A stretch of 64,000 nt of DNA, from positions 6,039,442 to 6,103,441 of the forward strand of contig NW_004955477.1 in assembly GCF_000276665.1 (NCBI RefSeq), read 5' to 3'. The notes below the pieces were generated by a model. The model searched no databases, had not been told where the DNA came from, and saw only the letters and a program-made list of their open reading frames with translations. This document shows, piece by piece, positions 12,031 to 21,115 of this stretch (the first letter of the stretch is position 1; each line of letters starts with the position of its first letter). This DNA is from Chinchilla lanigera (taxonomy: Eukaryota; Chordata; Mammalia; Rodentia; Chinchillidae). A program made the translations under genes and the position numbers.

Positions 12031-13791
12031 AACATCTTTTCATTCAGAAAAAGGTAATGAGAGTCCTGTTCAGCACATCCAGTTGAAATTATCTCTACTC
12101 TCTCAAGTTCTTTTCTCCAAAATACTATGACTTCTTTTCCATCCTAACTCTTCCTATTCTAACTTTTCCATGCAATGTCTAAATACTCCTACATACCCGT
12201 GCTACTTCTTAATTAAGGCTCTCTCTTGTTCCATCTTGTTCCTAATCCTTTCGTGAACCATGTTTTCATCTCATTTTCCAGTTCTCTTCCATGTTGATGG
12301 TGGATTGATAGTGACACTATACACAGAAGTGGCAAATGGCAGAGAAGGCAGCTTAGGTGAAAGAAAAATGTAGTCTCTGCTTGTTTAATCAACCACTGAA
12401 ATGGCCCTTTGGCCAGCGCGGTGGTGGATACTTCCATATATTATTTTTATTATTGTGCTAATGTGAGAACTGCAGATTTTAAAAAGTGATTAGATTCGGG
12501 AAGCTCTGAATTTTCGGTTTAATATTTTGGTCGAGAAAGTATCTTCATCCTGAAAGGCAAACATTTTCTTAAGGATAGAATCTTGTAATGAAGCAATATT
12601 TCTATAAAGCGGTATAGTATACTAAATTATAAACTTCTTAAACATTAAAATAAAGCACTTTGGGAAGAACATTAACTCTTTTAGGCACTTATACAATTCC
12701 CAAAGTGCCTATCATAAATCCAGGAAATTGCATTGTCATTGTTACATTCAGGAATAATTTTGCTCCAACACATTTCCACACCATACATAATTCTGTTTTA
12801 GGGAGTAAAGATGTTTAACTCATGTCAGGAGAGTCTGTTGATTGGTTCTGTCTCACACCACTGTTATTTTAAATCAATGGTCTCTGCTGCAAAATCAGAT
12901 AATTTCTCAGAAGACTTACATGGAAACATATTCTACAGTTGTTTATGTTGGAGGTGAGAGCTTTCAATTCGAAACATTGTTCCAAAATAGATGAATGTCA
13001 TGTGTGATATCAGTTAATGTACATCAGGCATTTGGGAAACTGAACCGAAGTTGAAAATCAAGCTGCCAAAAGAGTTACTTCCAACTGTGGCTTAAGCATA
13101 GGTAGTAATGGGGAGCTGGGAGGATGGGACAGATATAAATATTCCAGGATGGAGAAAAGTTACAGACACATGCATTCCTCAAGCCTGCAGGGCACAAAGG
13201 AGGCAGCTGTGTCCAGAAGCCAGGCCTAGGGATGACTGGCTTAGCCTGCAGTGTGCAGGAATCTGGGGGAGGCTGATAGAATGCCCCTGAAGGCAGGCAG
13301 AGAAAAAGATGTGTAATCCCATACTCTTCCTCAGGCCGCAGGCTCTTCACAAAATGAGAATTCTGGAACATGTCTTCTGGATTTCTAGATCAAAAGCGCA
13401 TGAGTTCAACCTGGATGTTTGGCACAGAAAACTGGTTATCAGTCAAGAGACAAAGCGTTCAGGGTCTAAAGAGATGACATCCTTTCTTCCATAGCCAAAG
13501 ACAAAAGTGTTCAGGAGATCTGTGCAGTGTTAGTGAGACACGGCCGGCCTCTAGGTGGGTATATAATGTGCTTGGCACAATAGCAGTTCTCACCAATCCA
13601 CTAGAACGACTTAATTTGTTTCGGAGAATCGGGAGTATATATTTATTGGACGCATTTCAGCTGAAAAAGGAAGTAGATTTCAAGTCCCAGAAAAGAAATG
13701 ACTTGAGGATTTTGTAAAACCTGGGAGGAAATTGGTGCTCAAAATGAACATCTCTCTTTTCACTCAGACTAACCAGGAAGCAAATCTCACA

Positions 13792-13792
<1 letters not shown>
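12031..13792. other. Unique DNA with a perfect 12-bp hairpin
   Basis: No gene or transposon recognised. A perfect stem lies at 12655-12708 (separate entry). The piece 13520-13740, with a TATA-like GTATATAATG and GGACGCATTTCAGCTG, looks repeat-free and could be regulatory. Confidence 0.35.
12655..12708. other. Perfect 12-bp inverted repeat (hairpin)
   Basis: GCACTTTGGGAA at 12655-12666 is exactly reverse-complemented by TTCCCAAAGTGC at 12697-12708, with a 30-nt loop. It could be a transposon remnant, a structured RNA or chance. The stem is short for a microRNA precursor. Confidence 0.7.

Positions 13793-13825
<33 letters not shown>
13793..13825. repeat. (TG)n microsatellite
   Basis: An uninterrupted TG dinucleotide run, about 16 units. 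Confidence 0.95.
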
Positions 13826-13829
<4 letters not shown>

Positions 13830-15398
13830 GGGAATGGTTAAGTGGTGGAACAGAACACCCCTTTAAGTGTTCACATTACAGAAAAGCAATTAGGTGCCAC
13901 AGACATAGCAGGTAACAACCAGCAGAGAAACAGGATGGGAGCAAACTTTGAGAGAATGTGCGGCTTGAACCAGAGTGGCAAATAATGAGGACACATCTTG
14001 TCTTAAGAATTGCTGCCATGTTTTAAAACAAAAGGTAAACACTGACATCCTCACAAGGGCCACTGTGAGGGAATAAGTATCAGAAAATCTGAGCAATGAA
14101 CATGGCGGCTACAATAAAATTGTCAGCTTTAGACAGCACGAGGCAGGAAGAAGGCCACAGCCGCGGGTTGGGGGAGCTCTCTCCACTCGTCCTTCAGTGC
14201 ATGCTCAGCTCCGGGTGATGGCTGAAAAGCCAAGATGACAATAAAGTCTGTCACTTGAACACCTCACCACAGATCTCTTGCTTTCTACCGCTTCCATGAG
14301 TTGATTTTTATGAATAGAAAATAATTTTTCCCATATTTCTTTTCCTTCAGAGGCCGAATTTTATTAAAAGCTAACAATTAATAATTCTCTACTAAAGTAA
14401 AACGTGGGATATTGGACTAGTAAGAGTGATAATGTTTCCAACTTTTTGAAACATATGTAATATAAAAATTAAATACCAATACAATTAAATATTTCTTTCA
14501 GTGTTATAATTACTGAAAAGAATATACACTATATGTAAACTTGGTTGTGACTAATCTATACTTATTCCTGGGATATCTTTGAAACCCTTTTCCAATCTTC
14601 AGTAGAGAACAAAGAATAGGATAACAACTGCTATCATTCCAAAGTCGAGGTTTTAACTGATGGTAAAAAATAAGAATCTGTCAAATATGGCACTACCAGT
14701 ATTTCCCCCTTGTTGAAATGGAGAATGTAAAGACAGTGTTTATTATCCCATTGATATCTATCCTGGGATTCCAAACTACTTTATTTGGAGAAAGAATCTC
14801 TTAGAAGGGAACTTGTATGTGTGTGGGCATGTGTGGTGGAGGATGTTTCTGTTCTGAACCTGCATGTTAGTGTTCTGGGGATTTTAATGCTTCCCAGAAC
14901 TTTTTGGAGTCAATTTTATGTATTTGAAGCTTAGTCTTGACATTAGAACTTTTCCACTGCTCTTGACTGCCTTTATTTTTATTTTACTTTTTAAGACATT
15001 AGAATTCCAAAACACTGAACTTCATCCCCACCCACACATCCTGTGAATCCTTTAACTCCACCCTGTACTTTTCCAAAGCTTGGTCTTTTGTTTGATGTCT
15101 TACAGTGTCAAAGACTTGGATGTAACAACATCATCCTTTACTTCTTGGAGATAAATCACCCTGATGTGATGAGGTAGGCTTGAAAACTCCTTGTTTCCTT
15201 TCATGTGTCTGTTTTTGTCAAACACCTAAGGGAAAAAAATGTAGGAAAACCCAAAGATCTTTTTGATAATCATTGTTCTGAAACTTATACTTCCACTGTG
15301 ATTTTTCTGAGAGAATAGAGCTATAGATAATGAGAATAAATTAAGACTTCACCAGTAATTTTCATCTGCCCTTAGTAGAGGTGTAAGAGTCTATGAAG
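13826..15398. other. Unique DNA, no gene seen
   Basis: No recognised exon or repeat. It carries one copy (14853-14872) of a 20-bp sequence found again at 16300-16319. Confidence 0.35.
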
Positions 15399-15550
15399 TC
15401 AGGCATAGTGGTGCATGCCTGTAATTACAGCACTCAGGAGAGTGAGGCAGGAGGATCATTGTGAGTTTGAGGACAACCTGAGCTACAAAGTGAGCTCAAG
15501 GCCAGCCTGAACTGCATAGCGAGACCCTGTCTCAACAAGACAAAAAAAAA
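15399..15550 (+). repeat. B1 SINE (7SL-derived), sense orientation
   Basis: It starts TCAGGCATAGTGGTGCATGC and contains GAGGCAGGAGGATCATTG. An internal partial duplication follows (GACAACCTGAGCTACAAAG, then GGCCAGCCTGAACTGCATAG), and it ends GAGACCCTGTCTCAAC plus A-tail. AGTCTATG at 15388-15395 and 15550-15557 is a short target duplication. The internal duplication is characteristic of rodent B1. Confidence 0.9.
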
Positions 15551-15689
15551 GTCTATGGAAGGGCTGGTGGCACAAGGGCAGAAGGATGTGTAGATACATT
15601 TGAGGAGGTCCTGCCTGCATCTCTCCACATTCACCATTTCATGTACAGTAATTTCAGTAAATATTTTATTTGACAAAAGGTGATAATGG

Positions 15690-15845
15690 GATATTTTTGA
15701 CATAATGAAAGTTTTGCTAAGTTGATTGTGATGAAAGTTTTACATATCAGTGAATGTACTACTAATCATTGACTTGCACACTTAAAATGAATGAAGTATG
15801 TAGTGTGTAAATTGTACTTCAACAAAATTGGTAAAAAGGTGTTGG
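15690..15845 (+). mobile_element. Old L1 3' tail fragment
   Basis: 'GTGAATGTACTACTAATCAT ... CACACTTAAAATGAATGAAG ... GTAAATTGTACTTCAACAAA' follows the 3' UTR end of old mammalian L1 (compare 50985-51070 in this window). It is 5'-truncated. Confidence 0.6.
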
Positions 15846-16232
15846 AAAATTACATCTCTTCATTTCAAAGACTGAAGAAAATGAAACTCACCTAGGTTCC
15901 TGCAGTATTTCAAGATGTGATTTCTCTGAAGATACTCACACCCCACAATTCACCATGCCTCCTAGTATTCACACTTGGGGTAGTCCCTGTCCATTCAAGC
16001 TGGGCTGACATTGTTGCTTGCATTTGGGAAGTGAATATCTAGAAGAGATGCTATCTAACTTCCAAATTGAAGTTGTAAGAAGACCTTCAGCTCCTACCTG
16101 GTTTCTCAGATGCTCTTGGAAGCTGCCTTTGGGAATGTGGCCATCATGCTGTGGCAAGTCTCTAGGACACCTGGAGAGGCCAGGTGTACAGGCTAGTGAA
16201 GCTGTTAACTAACAGCCACATCAACTGCTCAC
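15846..16232. other. Unclassified DNA, possible old LTR
   Basis: The motif 'ACAGCCACATCAACTGCTCAC' region (16213-16232) is reminiscent of an ancient LTR or MaLR interior, but I cannot name it. No gene seen. Confidence 0.25.
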
Positions 16233-16657
16233 TCATGAGAAGTGGTGTTGCAACAACTAAATATCAACATGTAAATAATAAAGTTGGACGCATTCTGGTC
16301 TGAACCTGCATGTTAGTGATCTCACCATGAGTGAGCTAGTCTATAGGTCGTGTTTTCACTTTCTTGGTGGTATCTTTTGAAGCACAAACAAGTTTTTAAT
16401 TTGACGAAGTTCAATTTCTTTCATTTGTTTGTTTGGTGTCATTTCTGAGAAACTATTGCTTGATCCAAGGTCATAATATATATATATGTGTGTGCGTGTG
16501 TGTGTGTGTGTGTATGTGTGTTTTCTTCTAAGAGTTTTAGCTCTGGTATTTAGGTTTTGGATCCATCGTTGCTAGATTTTCTCTACTGCATGAAGTATGA
16601 GCCCAACTTTATTATTTGCATGTTGATATCTAGTTGTTGCAGCACCACTTCTCATAA
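16233..16657. repeat. Inverted repeat, ~53-bp arms
   Basis: Arm 16233-16287 and the reverse complement of arm 16612-16657 (through ~16656) agree at all but about three positions over ~53 bp. Both contain the core AGAAGTGGTG and ATATCAACATG. The spacer is about 324 bp. The second arm is part of the antisense old L1 ORF2, so the first arm is an inverted copy of that L1 stretch. Confidence 0.75.
16475..16520. repeat. (TA)n(TG)n microsatellite
   Basis: ATATATATATATGTGTGTGC followed by TG repeats. It lies inside the old L1. Confidence 0.95.
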
Positions 16658-17070
16658 GGGATACTTTTTCCTATTGAATTGTTTAGAATGTTTGTCAAAA
16701 ATCAATTGACCGTATGCTTATGGGTTTATATGTATACCCTTAGTTCTATGCGTGGATCAATATGTTCATAGTTTTTCCTAAGAACATGCTTTTTGGTTAT
16801 ACTGACTTATGGATCTTCCAATTTAAAACTATTTTGGCTATTCTGAGTCCCTTGCATTTCCACTGTAAATTTTACAATCAGATTATCAATTTCTGCATTA
16901 ACTCAACTGACATTTTGATCAGGATTTTGTTGAATGTGTAGAATAATTTTGGAAGAGTACTCAGTCTGTGAACATAAGATGTCTTTCATTTACTTAGGGC
17001 TGCTATGACTTCTTTCAACAATGGAAAGAAGGTTTCAGTGTACAAATTTTAAACTTCTTTTGTTAAAATT

Positions 17071-17574
17071 TATTCTAATTTTTATACAGTGGAGTACTAC
17101 TCAGCTATATAGAGAGATAAACTCAAGGCTTTTATAGGGATCTAACTGGAGACCATACTTATAAGTGAAATAAACCAGACTTGCTTGTGTAAACACTGTA
17201 TTGTCTCTCTAGTGTAAGAACCTAAAAAAGTAAATAAGATCCACAAGGCATGATAGGTAAAGTGAAAAGGAAAGAAACTGTTCAAAAGGAAAGAACAACT
17301 GGGATGGGGGAAAACAGAAAAGAAGAAGGAGAAAAAAAGATATAGAAGATAGCTAAGGTAAGTGTACTACTAATTTGTATTAATTCATTGGAAAGAGCAG
17401 TTAGTGCTTATATTGTTTAATCAATTTTGCAAGCCTGTACCTGGTAATCTGAGTAAGTACTTTGAAGATAACAGTATGCAATGTAATAACCATTGTTAAT
17501 TTCCTATCATCTTGTTTTGAAATTCTGTATTGTTTTTATTATTTTTTCTCTCTTTAAAATATTTATTTTAAGTA
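17071..17574 (+). mobile_element. 5'-truncated sense L1 3' end, copy 1
   Basis: The sequence from TTATACAGTGGAGTACTACT onward aligns with the reverse complement of the younger L1 at about 21100-21390 (e.g. AAGTGAAATAAACCAGAC, AACAACTGGGAT). It then continues through a 3' subrepeat at 17440-17530 (GTACTTTGAAGATAACAGTA, reverse of the unit seen at 20.7-21.0 kb). It interrupts the old L1: a related A/T-rich duplicate (AAAATTTATTCTAA / AATATTTATTTTAA) flanks it near 17066 and 17560. It is the same L1 family as the 20.5-27.0 kb element but in the opposite orientation. Confidence 0.7.
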
Positions 17575-18020
17575 TTTTATTCATCTTATTGTTTTGCAAG
17601 TGGAATTACTTTTTGAGTTTCAGCTTGGCTAGTTCATTACTAGAACACAGAAATACAAGAACTTTTCAATAACTGCATCATTCTGTCTTCATCCTGGAGG
17701 AATTCATTTTTCAAATTATTTTGTTTTTGTTGAATTCCTTAGAATTTTCTGTATGCATAAAATCATGTTATCTGAAAATAGTTTTACTTCTACTTTACTA
17801 GTATGGTTATCCTTTTCTTTTTCTTGTCTTATTGGCCTAGTCAGTGTCTCCATTACAATGCTGAATGGAAATGGTAATGTCATCGTTCTTTTTATTTGTA
17901 ACTTGTGGAATGCTTTTATTGCAGAAAAGATATTGGATTTTATTCTGAAAGATGCAATAGATATTGTAAAAGGGAAAGAAACTTCTAGGGAAAGGAGAAA
18001 AGAAAGAAGGAAGGGAAAAA

Positions 18021-18064
18021 TTATATATATATATAAATATATATACATACACACATATACATAC
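18021..18064. repeat. (AT)n / (AC)n microsatellite
   Basis: TATATATATATATAAATATA followed by short CA repeats, inside L1 copy 2. Confidence 0.9.
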
Positions 18065-18250
18065 ATGATTGCTAAGATAATTGTACTACTACTTTCTATT
18101 GGTTTATTGAAAGGAATATTTAATGCTTAATTTTTTGACCAATTATACATGCTTATATCTGGTAACCTGAAGAACTACTTTGAAGATAATGATATACAAT
18201 ATAACAACCATTGTTGATTTCCTATCATCTTGCTTTGAAATTCGGTATTG

Positions 18251-18357
18251 TTTTTATTTTTATTTATTTATTTATTTTTGTAATGGGAATAGAACTCAGG
18301 ACCTTGTGCTTGTGAGGCAGGTACTTGTGCCATTGAGCTGTATCCCCAGCCAAGAAT
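18251..18357 (-). repeat. ID SINE, antisense (first of a pair)
   Basis: The T-rich (TTTA)n tail is followed by GGGAATAGAACTCAGGACC and ends TGTATCCCCAGCC. It is immediately followed by a second ID. Only one target duplication (GGTATTGTTTTTA at 18244-18256 and 18462-18474) encloses both. Confidence 0.85.
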
Positions 18358-18460
18358 GTATTTATTTATTTATTTATTTATGTTTGGTACTGGGAATCAA
18401 ACTCGGGACCTTGCATTTGCCAGGTATGTGCTTGTGCTGCTGAGCTATATGCCTGGTCTT
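18358..18460 (-). repeat. ID SINE, antisense (second of a pair)
   Basis: A (TTTA)n tail, then GGTACTGGGAATCAAACTCG and GCTGAGCTATATGCCTGG. It sits head-to-tail with the previous copy and shares its outer target duplication. Confidence 0.85.
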
Positions 18461-18782
18461 TGGTATTGTTTTTAATGTTATCTTTATATTTTATTCCCTT
18501 TAAAATAAAAAAAATTATTAAGCAAAAAGGAAGGAGAAAAGATACTGGATTTTTCCAAATGTCTTTCATCTCTGTTGAGATGATCACGAGAGGTTTTTTC
18601 TTTCTATTAATAATATTAAGTTTATTTTTCTTTGTATTAATAACATGTATTATGTATAATAACATGTATAACATGGTTTTTTTCTTGAACCTACCTGGGA
18701 ATCTGAGATAAACCTTGGTTATGATTATGCATATAATGCTTTTGATAGGTTGCTGGGTTTAGTTTGCTTTCTTTTCAAGGGT

Positions 18783-18831
18783 TAACTGGGAATTGAACTA
18801 GGGCCTTTCCACTGAATTACATCCTCAGACC

Positions 18832-18832
<1 letters not shown>
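18783..18832 (-). repeat. Truncated ID SINE
   Basis: CTGGGAATTGAACTAGGGCC joined to CACTGAATTACATCCTCAGA. The middle (TTGCGCTTGCCAGGCAGG in full copies) is deleted. It is followed by a TATC microsatellite. Confidence 0.65.
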
Positions 18833-18871
<39 letters not shown>

Positions 18872-18872
18872 T
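18833..18872. repeat. (TATC)n microsatellite
   Basis: About nine perfect TATC units next to the truncated ID. Confidence 0.95.
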
Positions 18873-19059
18873 TATTAGAGAGTTTCACAGTTTACTTCTA
18901 TTTTATTAAGAATTTTCTCATATATTCATAAGGGATATTGATGAGTAATTTTACATTATTGTTATATTTTTGTCTGATTCTGGTATAATATTAGTCTCAC
19001 ATAATGAGTCTGAAAGGTTCCTTTTTGGGGGGCTGAATTTTGTGAAGGCTTGGTAGACT

Positions 19060-19061
<2 letters not shown>

Positions 19062-19094
<33 letters not shown>

Positions 19095-19170
19095 CCGGTA
19101 CCAGGAACCGAACTCACGACCTTGCACTTGCCAGGCAGGCGCTTTGCCGCTGAGCTAAATCCCCAGCCCC
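19062..19170 (-). repeat. ID SINE, antisense, young
   Basis: A long T run (tail) is followed by CCGGTACCAGGAACCGAACT, then GCTGAGCTAAATCCCCAGCC. Target duplication GTAGACTTCTT at 19053-19063 and 19172-19182. Near-identity with the copies at 23.6 and 30.0 kb, and the intact tail, suggest recent mobilisation. Confidence 0.93.
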
Positions 19171-19667
19171 AGTAGACTTCTTTAAAACTTTGGAAAATTT
19201 ATCAGGATATCAATGTTGTCCAGGGAGTTTTTCTGTGGGAAGTTTTCTAATTGTAAATTCAACTTCTTTCCTCATTATAATTCTATGCAGATTTTCTTAA
19301 GCTGTTTTGGTTTCTTTCTAGGAATTTTTCCATTTCATTTAGGTTATCTAAATTCATTAACACACAGTTTTTACTAATATTACCTTATAATCTTTATTTC
19401 TATGAAGTTAGTAATAAAGTTGCATCTTTATTCCTGATTCCAGTAATTGAAATACTCTATGTTTATTTTTTTGATCAATCTAGCTGTAGGTTTGTCAATC
19501 TTGTTTATTTTTATTTCAAACAATCAACTTTTGATATTATTGATCTTCTCTATTTTTATACTTTTATTTATTTCTGCTCCAATCTGTATTATTTTATTCT
19601 TCATGCTTAAATTTGGCTTTACCTGCTCTTTTTAGATTTTTAACTTATAAATTTAGGTTAGTGATTT

Positions 19668-20504
19668 CAAATAGAGCAAAACCTTGGATTGCAACTAACT
19701 TGCTCTGAGAGTCTTCTGCAAATGAATGAACAAACATTTCTAATAAAGTTTAACATGATAAACAAGTGATGTCTTGCAATAGGAATAGTGCATGACGCTG
19801 AATGTCACATGATCATAACTGAGTCAATTATTTCCTCTCTCTCTCTCTCACTACAGGATTGTGGGTGATCATCTCTCAACAGCAAGATATTACAGACAAG
19901 ATCTCATCTGCAGAGGAGGAGCAGAAAAAGATGGAGGAACTCCTCACTTCAAATGAGATAAGGGAGATGTGGAAAATATGGAAAACAGTGCAAATGTTTC
20001 TAGAAAAGTACCATTTGAATAAGGCTGGAATAGTGTAGGCAATGGATCTGTTTAATAACAATGCAATGTCACATTTCCATGAAATCCTCAAAAAAGGCAA
20101 AAGCAAATGTGATTGGATAGGTCCCTTATTAAAGTTGCATGAAAAGGAAAAGATTCTACTGAGCAAGTAGATACAGTGATTTTGGTGGTGGTAATGAAAG
20201 TCGTCCTTTACAATAACCCTCCTCTCTCTTGTCTCTCTCATACCAGCCACAAAGACTTTCAAAGGTAAGTGCAGGTTAATTTGTGTATTTTTCTTTATAT
20301 TTTGCATTTTCTTCATTATTTAGTATTATATTTCAGTATTGCAATCATTTTTATGAATTTTATTTATGAATATTTTTGGGTGTGGAATGAATCATCTGAG
20401 TTTCCATTACTTCTTATGGGGAAATTTGCTTTGATAGACAAGTGCTTTGAATTACAAGCATGTTTGTGGAATGAACTGTACTCACAAACTAAGACTCTAT
20501 TGTA
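19668..20504 (+). mobile_element. Tigger-like (pogo) DNA transposon, internally deleted
   Basis: The start (CAAATAGAGCAAAACCTTGG) and the reverse complement of the end (TACAATAGAGTCTTAGTTTG) are related terminal inverted repeats. The 5' flank 'TAACATGATAAACAAGTGAT' and the 3' 'TTCTTATGGGGAAATTTGCT ... TGCTTTGAATTACAAGCATG' fit Tigger-type termini. A plus-strand frame at about 19890-20170 reads like the C-terminal tail of Tigger transposases: residues EIREMWKIWKTVQ..EKYHLNK, then DLFNNNAMSHFHEIL, with an internal stop. The DNA-binding and DDE catalytic parts are absent, so it is a dead derivative. It lies in the gap of the old L1. Confidence 0.75.
19890..20170 (+). pseudogene. Tigger transposase C-terminal remnant
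   Basis: Only the last ~90 codons of a pogo/Tigger-family transposase remain, with a stop after the 'HLNKAGIV' stretch and another at the end. In the family this region lies downstream of the DDE catalytic domain, and no catalytic residues are present. There is no start codon or upstream domain, so no product is expected. Confidence 0.65.
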
Positions 20505-20559
20505 TGAATAAAAATACATTAGGAAATTGTTCATAAATTTGACAGAGCTTATTGACTAC

Positions 20560-21115
20560 ACAAATATTGATACCCACATCCACTGGTGGTTGTATTTTTT
20601 ATGATCTTTATGAGAGTTTTTTAAAGAAAATAATAAAATAATAACATAGACAAAAACAAAACAAAGCAAAAATAATAAAAATGATACAGAGTTTTAAAAC
20701 AAATTGATAGGAATTAACAATGATTTTTATATTATGTGGTACCATGGTTTGAACTCATGACCTTGCACTTGCCAGGAAGGCACTTATGCCACTAAGCTAT
20801 ATCCTCAGCCCTTATGTTATGTATTGTTATCTTCGACAAAGTTGACCAGATTACCAGATGTAAGAATGCAAGATTGATCAAACCATTAAAGAGAATAAAA
20901 AAATACAAAACCACATTAGTAAATATATAGAGGTCCACCAAAAGAGATGGTAGGAATTCACCAGTGGTTGTTATATTGCATCTTGCTGTCCTCAAATTAG
21001 TTGTTCAGATCACCAGATATTAGCATGGAAAATTGGTCAAAAACACTTAAGCATTAACTGTTCCTTTCAATAAACAAACAGACATCAGCAGTACAATTAT
21101 CCCAGCTATCCATAT
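20560..21115 (-). repeat. L1 3' UTR with ~100-bp subrepeats
   Basis: Three related units can be followed: around 20575-20650, 20690-20870 (split by an ID) and 20945-21030. The shared core is GGTAGGAATTCACCAGTGG / GATAGGAATTAACAATG, followed by T/A-rich text and TTATCTTCGACAAAGTTG, then CAGATTACCAGAT. The same unit recurs antisense in the L1 tails at 17.44 and 18.17 kb, and in sense in the composite insert at 33.2-33.6 kb. Confidence 0.65.
20738..20812 (-). repeat. ID SINE, antisense, tailless
   Basis: GGTACCATGGTTTGAACTCA through GCTATATCCTCAGCCC. A T-tail is lacking and only a short duplicate (TTATGT) surrounds it. It is inserted in the L1 3' UTR subrepeat. Confidence 0.75.

Larger units (their letters stand above)
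17942..18534 (+). mobile_element. 5'-truncated sense L1 3' end, copy 2, with ID pair inside
   Basis: It has the same 3' UTR module as copy 1 (AAAGAAACTTCTAGGGAAAG, AATTGTACTACTACT, ATGATATACAATATAACAAC). It is flanked by a 19-bp target duplication AGAAAAGATAYTGGATTTT at 17923-17941 and 18535-18553 with one mismatch. An ID pair is inserted within its terminal TTGTTTTTA stretch. The duplicated target is old L1 ORF2 sequence, so this is a clean later retrotransposition. Confidence 0.8.
16330..19670 (-). mobile_element. Old antisense LINE-1, 3' half (interrupted)
   Basis: Antisense L1 ORF2 text runs from the 3' domain at 16330 (TCTTGGTGGTATCTTTTGAA) up to 19670. It is split into 16330-17070, 17575-17941 and 18535-19670. 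Landmarks: 'GCAGCACCACTTCTCATAAG' at 16639-16658; the reverse transcriptase stretch around 17755-17900 ('ATAAAATCATGTTATCTGAA', the degraded FADD region); and 'TGATGAGTAATTTTACATTA' near 18940. Stops and indels are frequent. The element resumes at about 27003, so everything between is a later insertion. The divergence makes it the oldest member of this nest. Confidence 0.75.

Noticed and set aside
12655..12708. microRNA precursor
   Set aside because: The stem is only 12 bp with a 30-nt loop, too short for a typical precursor, and no conservation can be assessed.
17753..18130. 125-codon plus-strand frame
   Set aside because: Crosses the boundary between antisense old L1 and an inserted L1 tail; a by-product of low stop density.
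19876..20316. 146-codon minus-strand frame
   Set aside because: Lies antisense to the Tigger-like transposase remnant, whose plus-strand frame has clear family resemblance.
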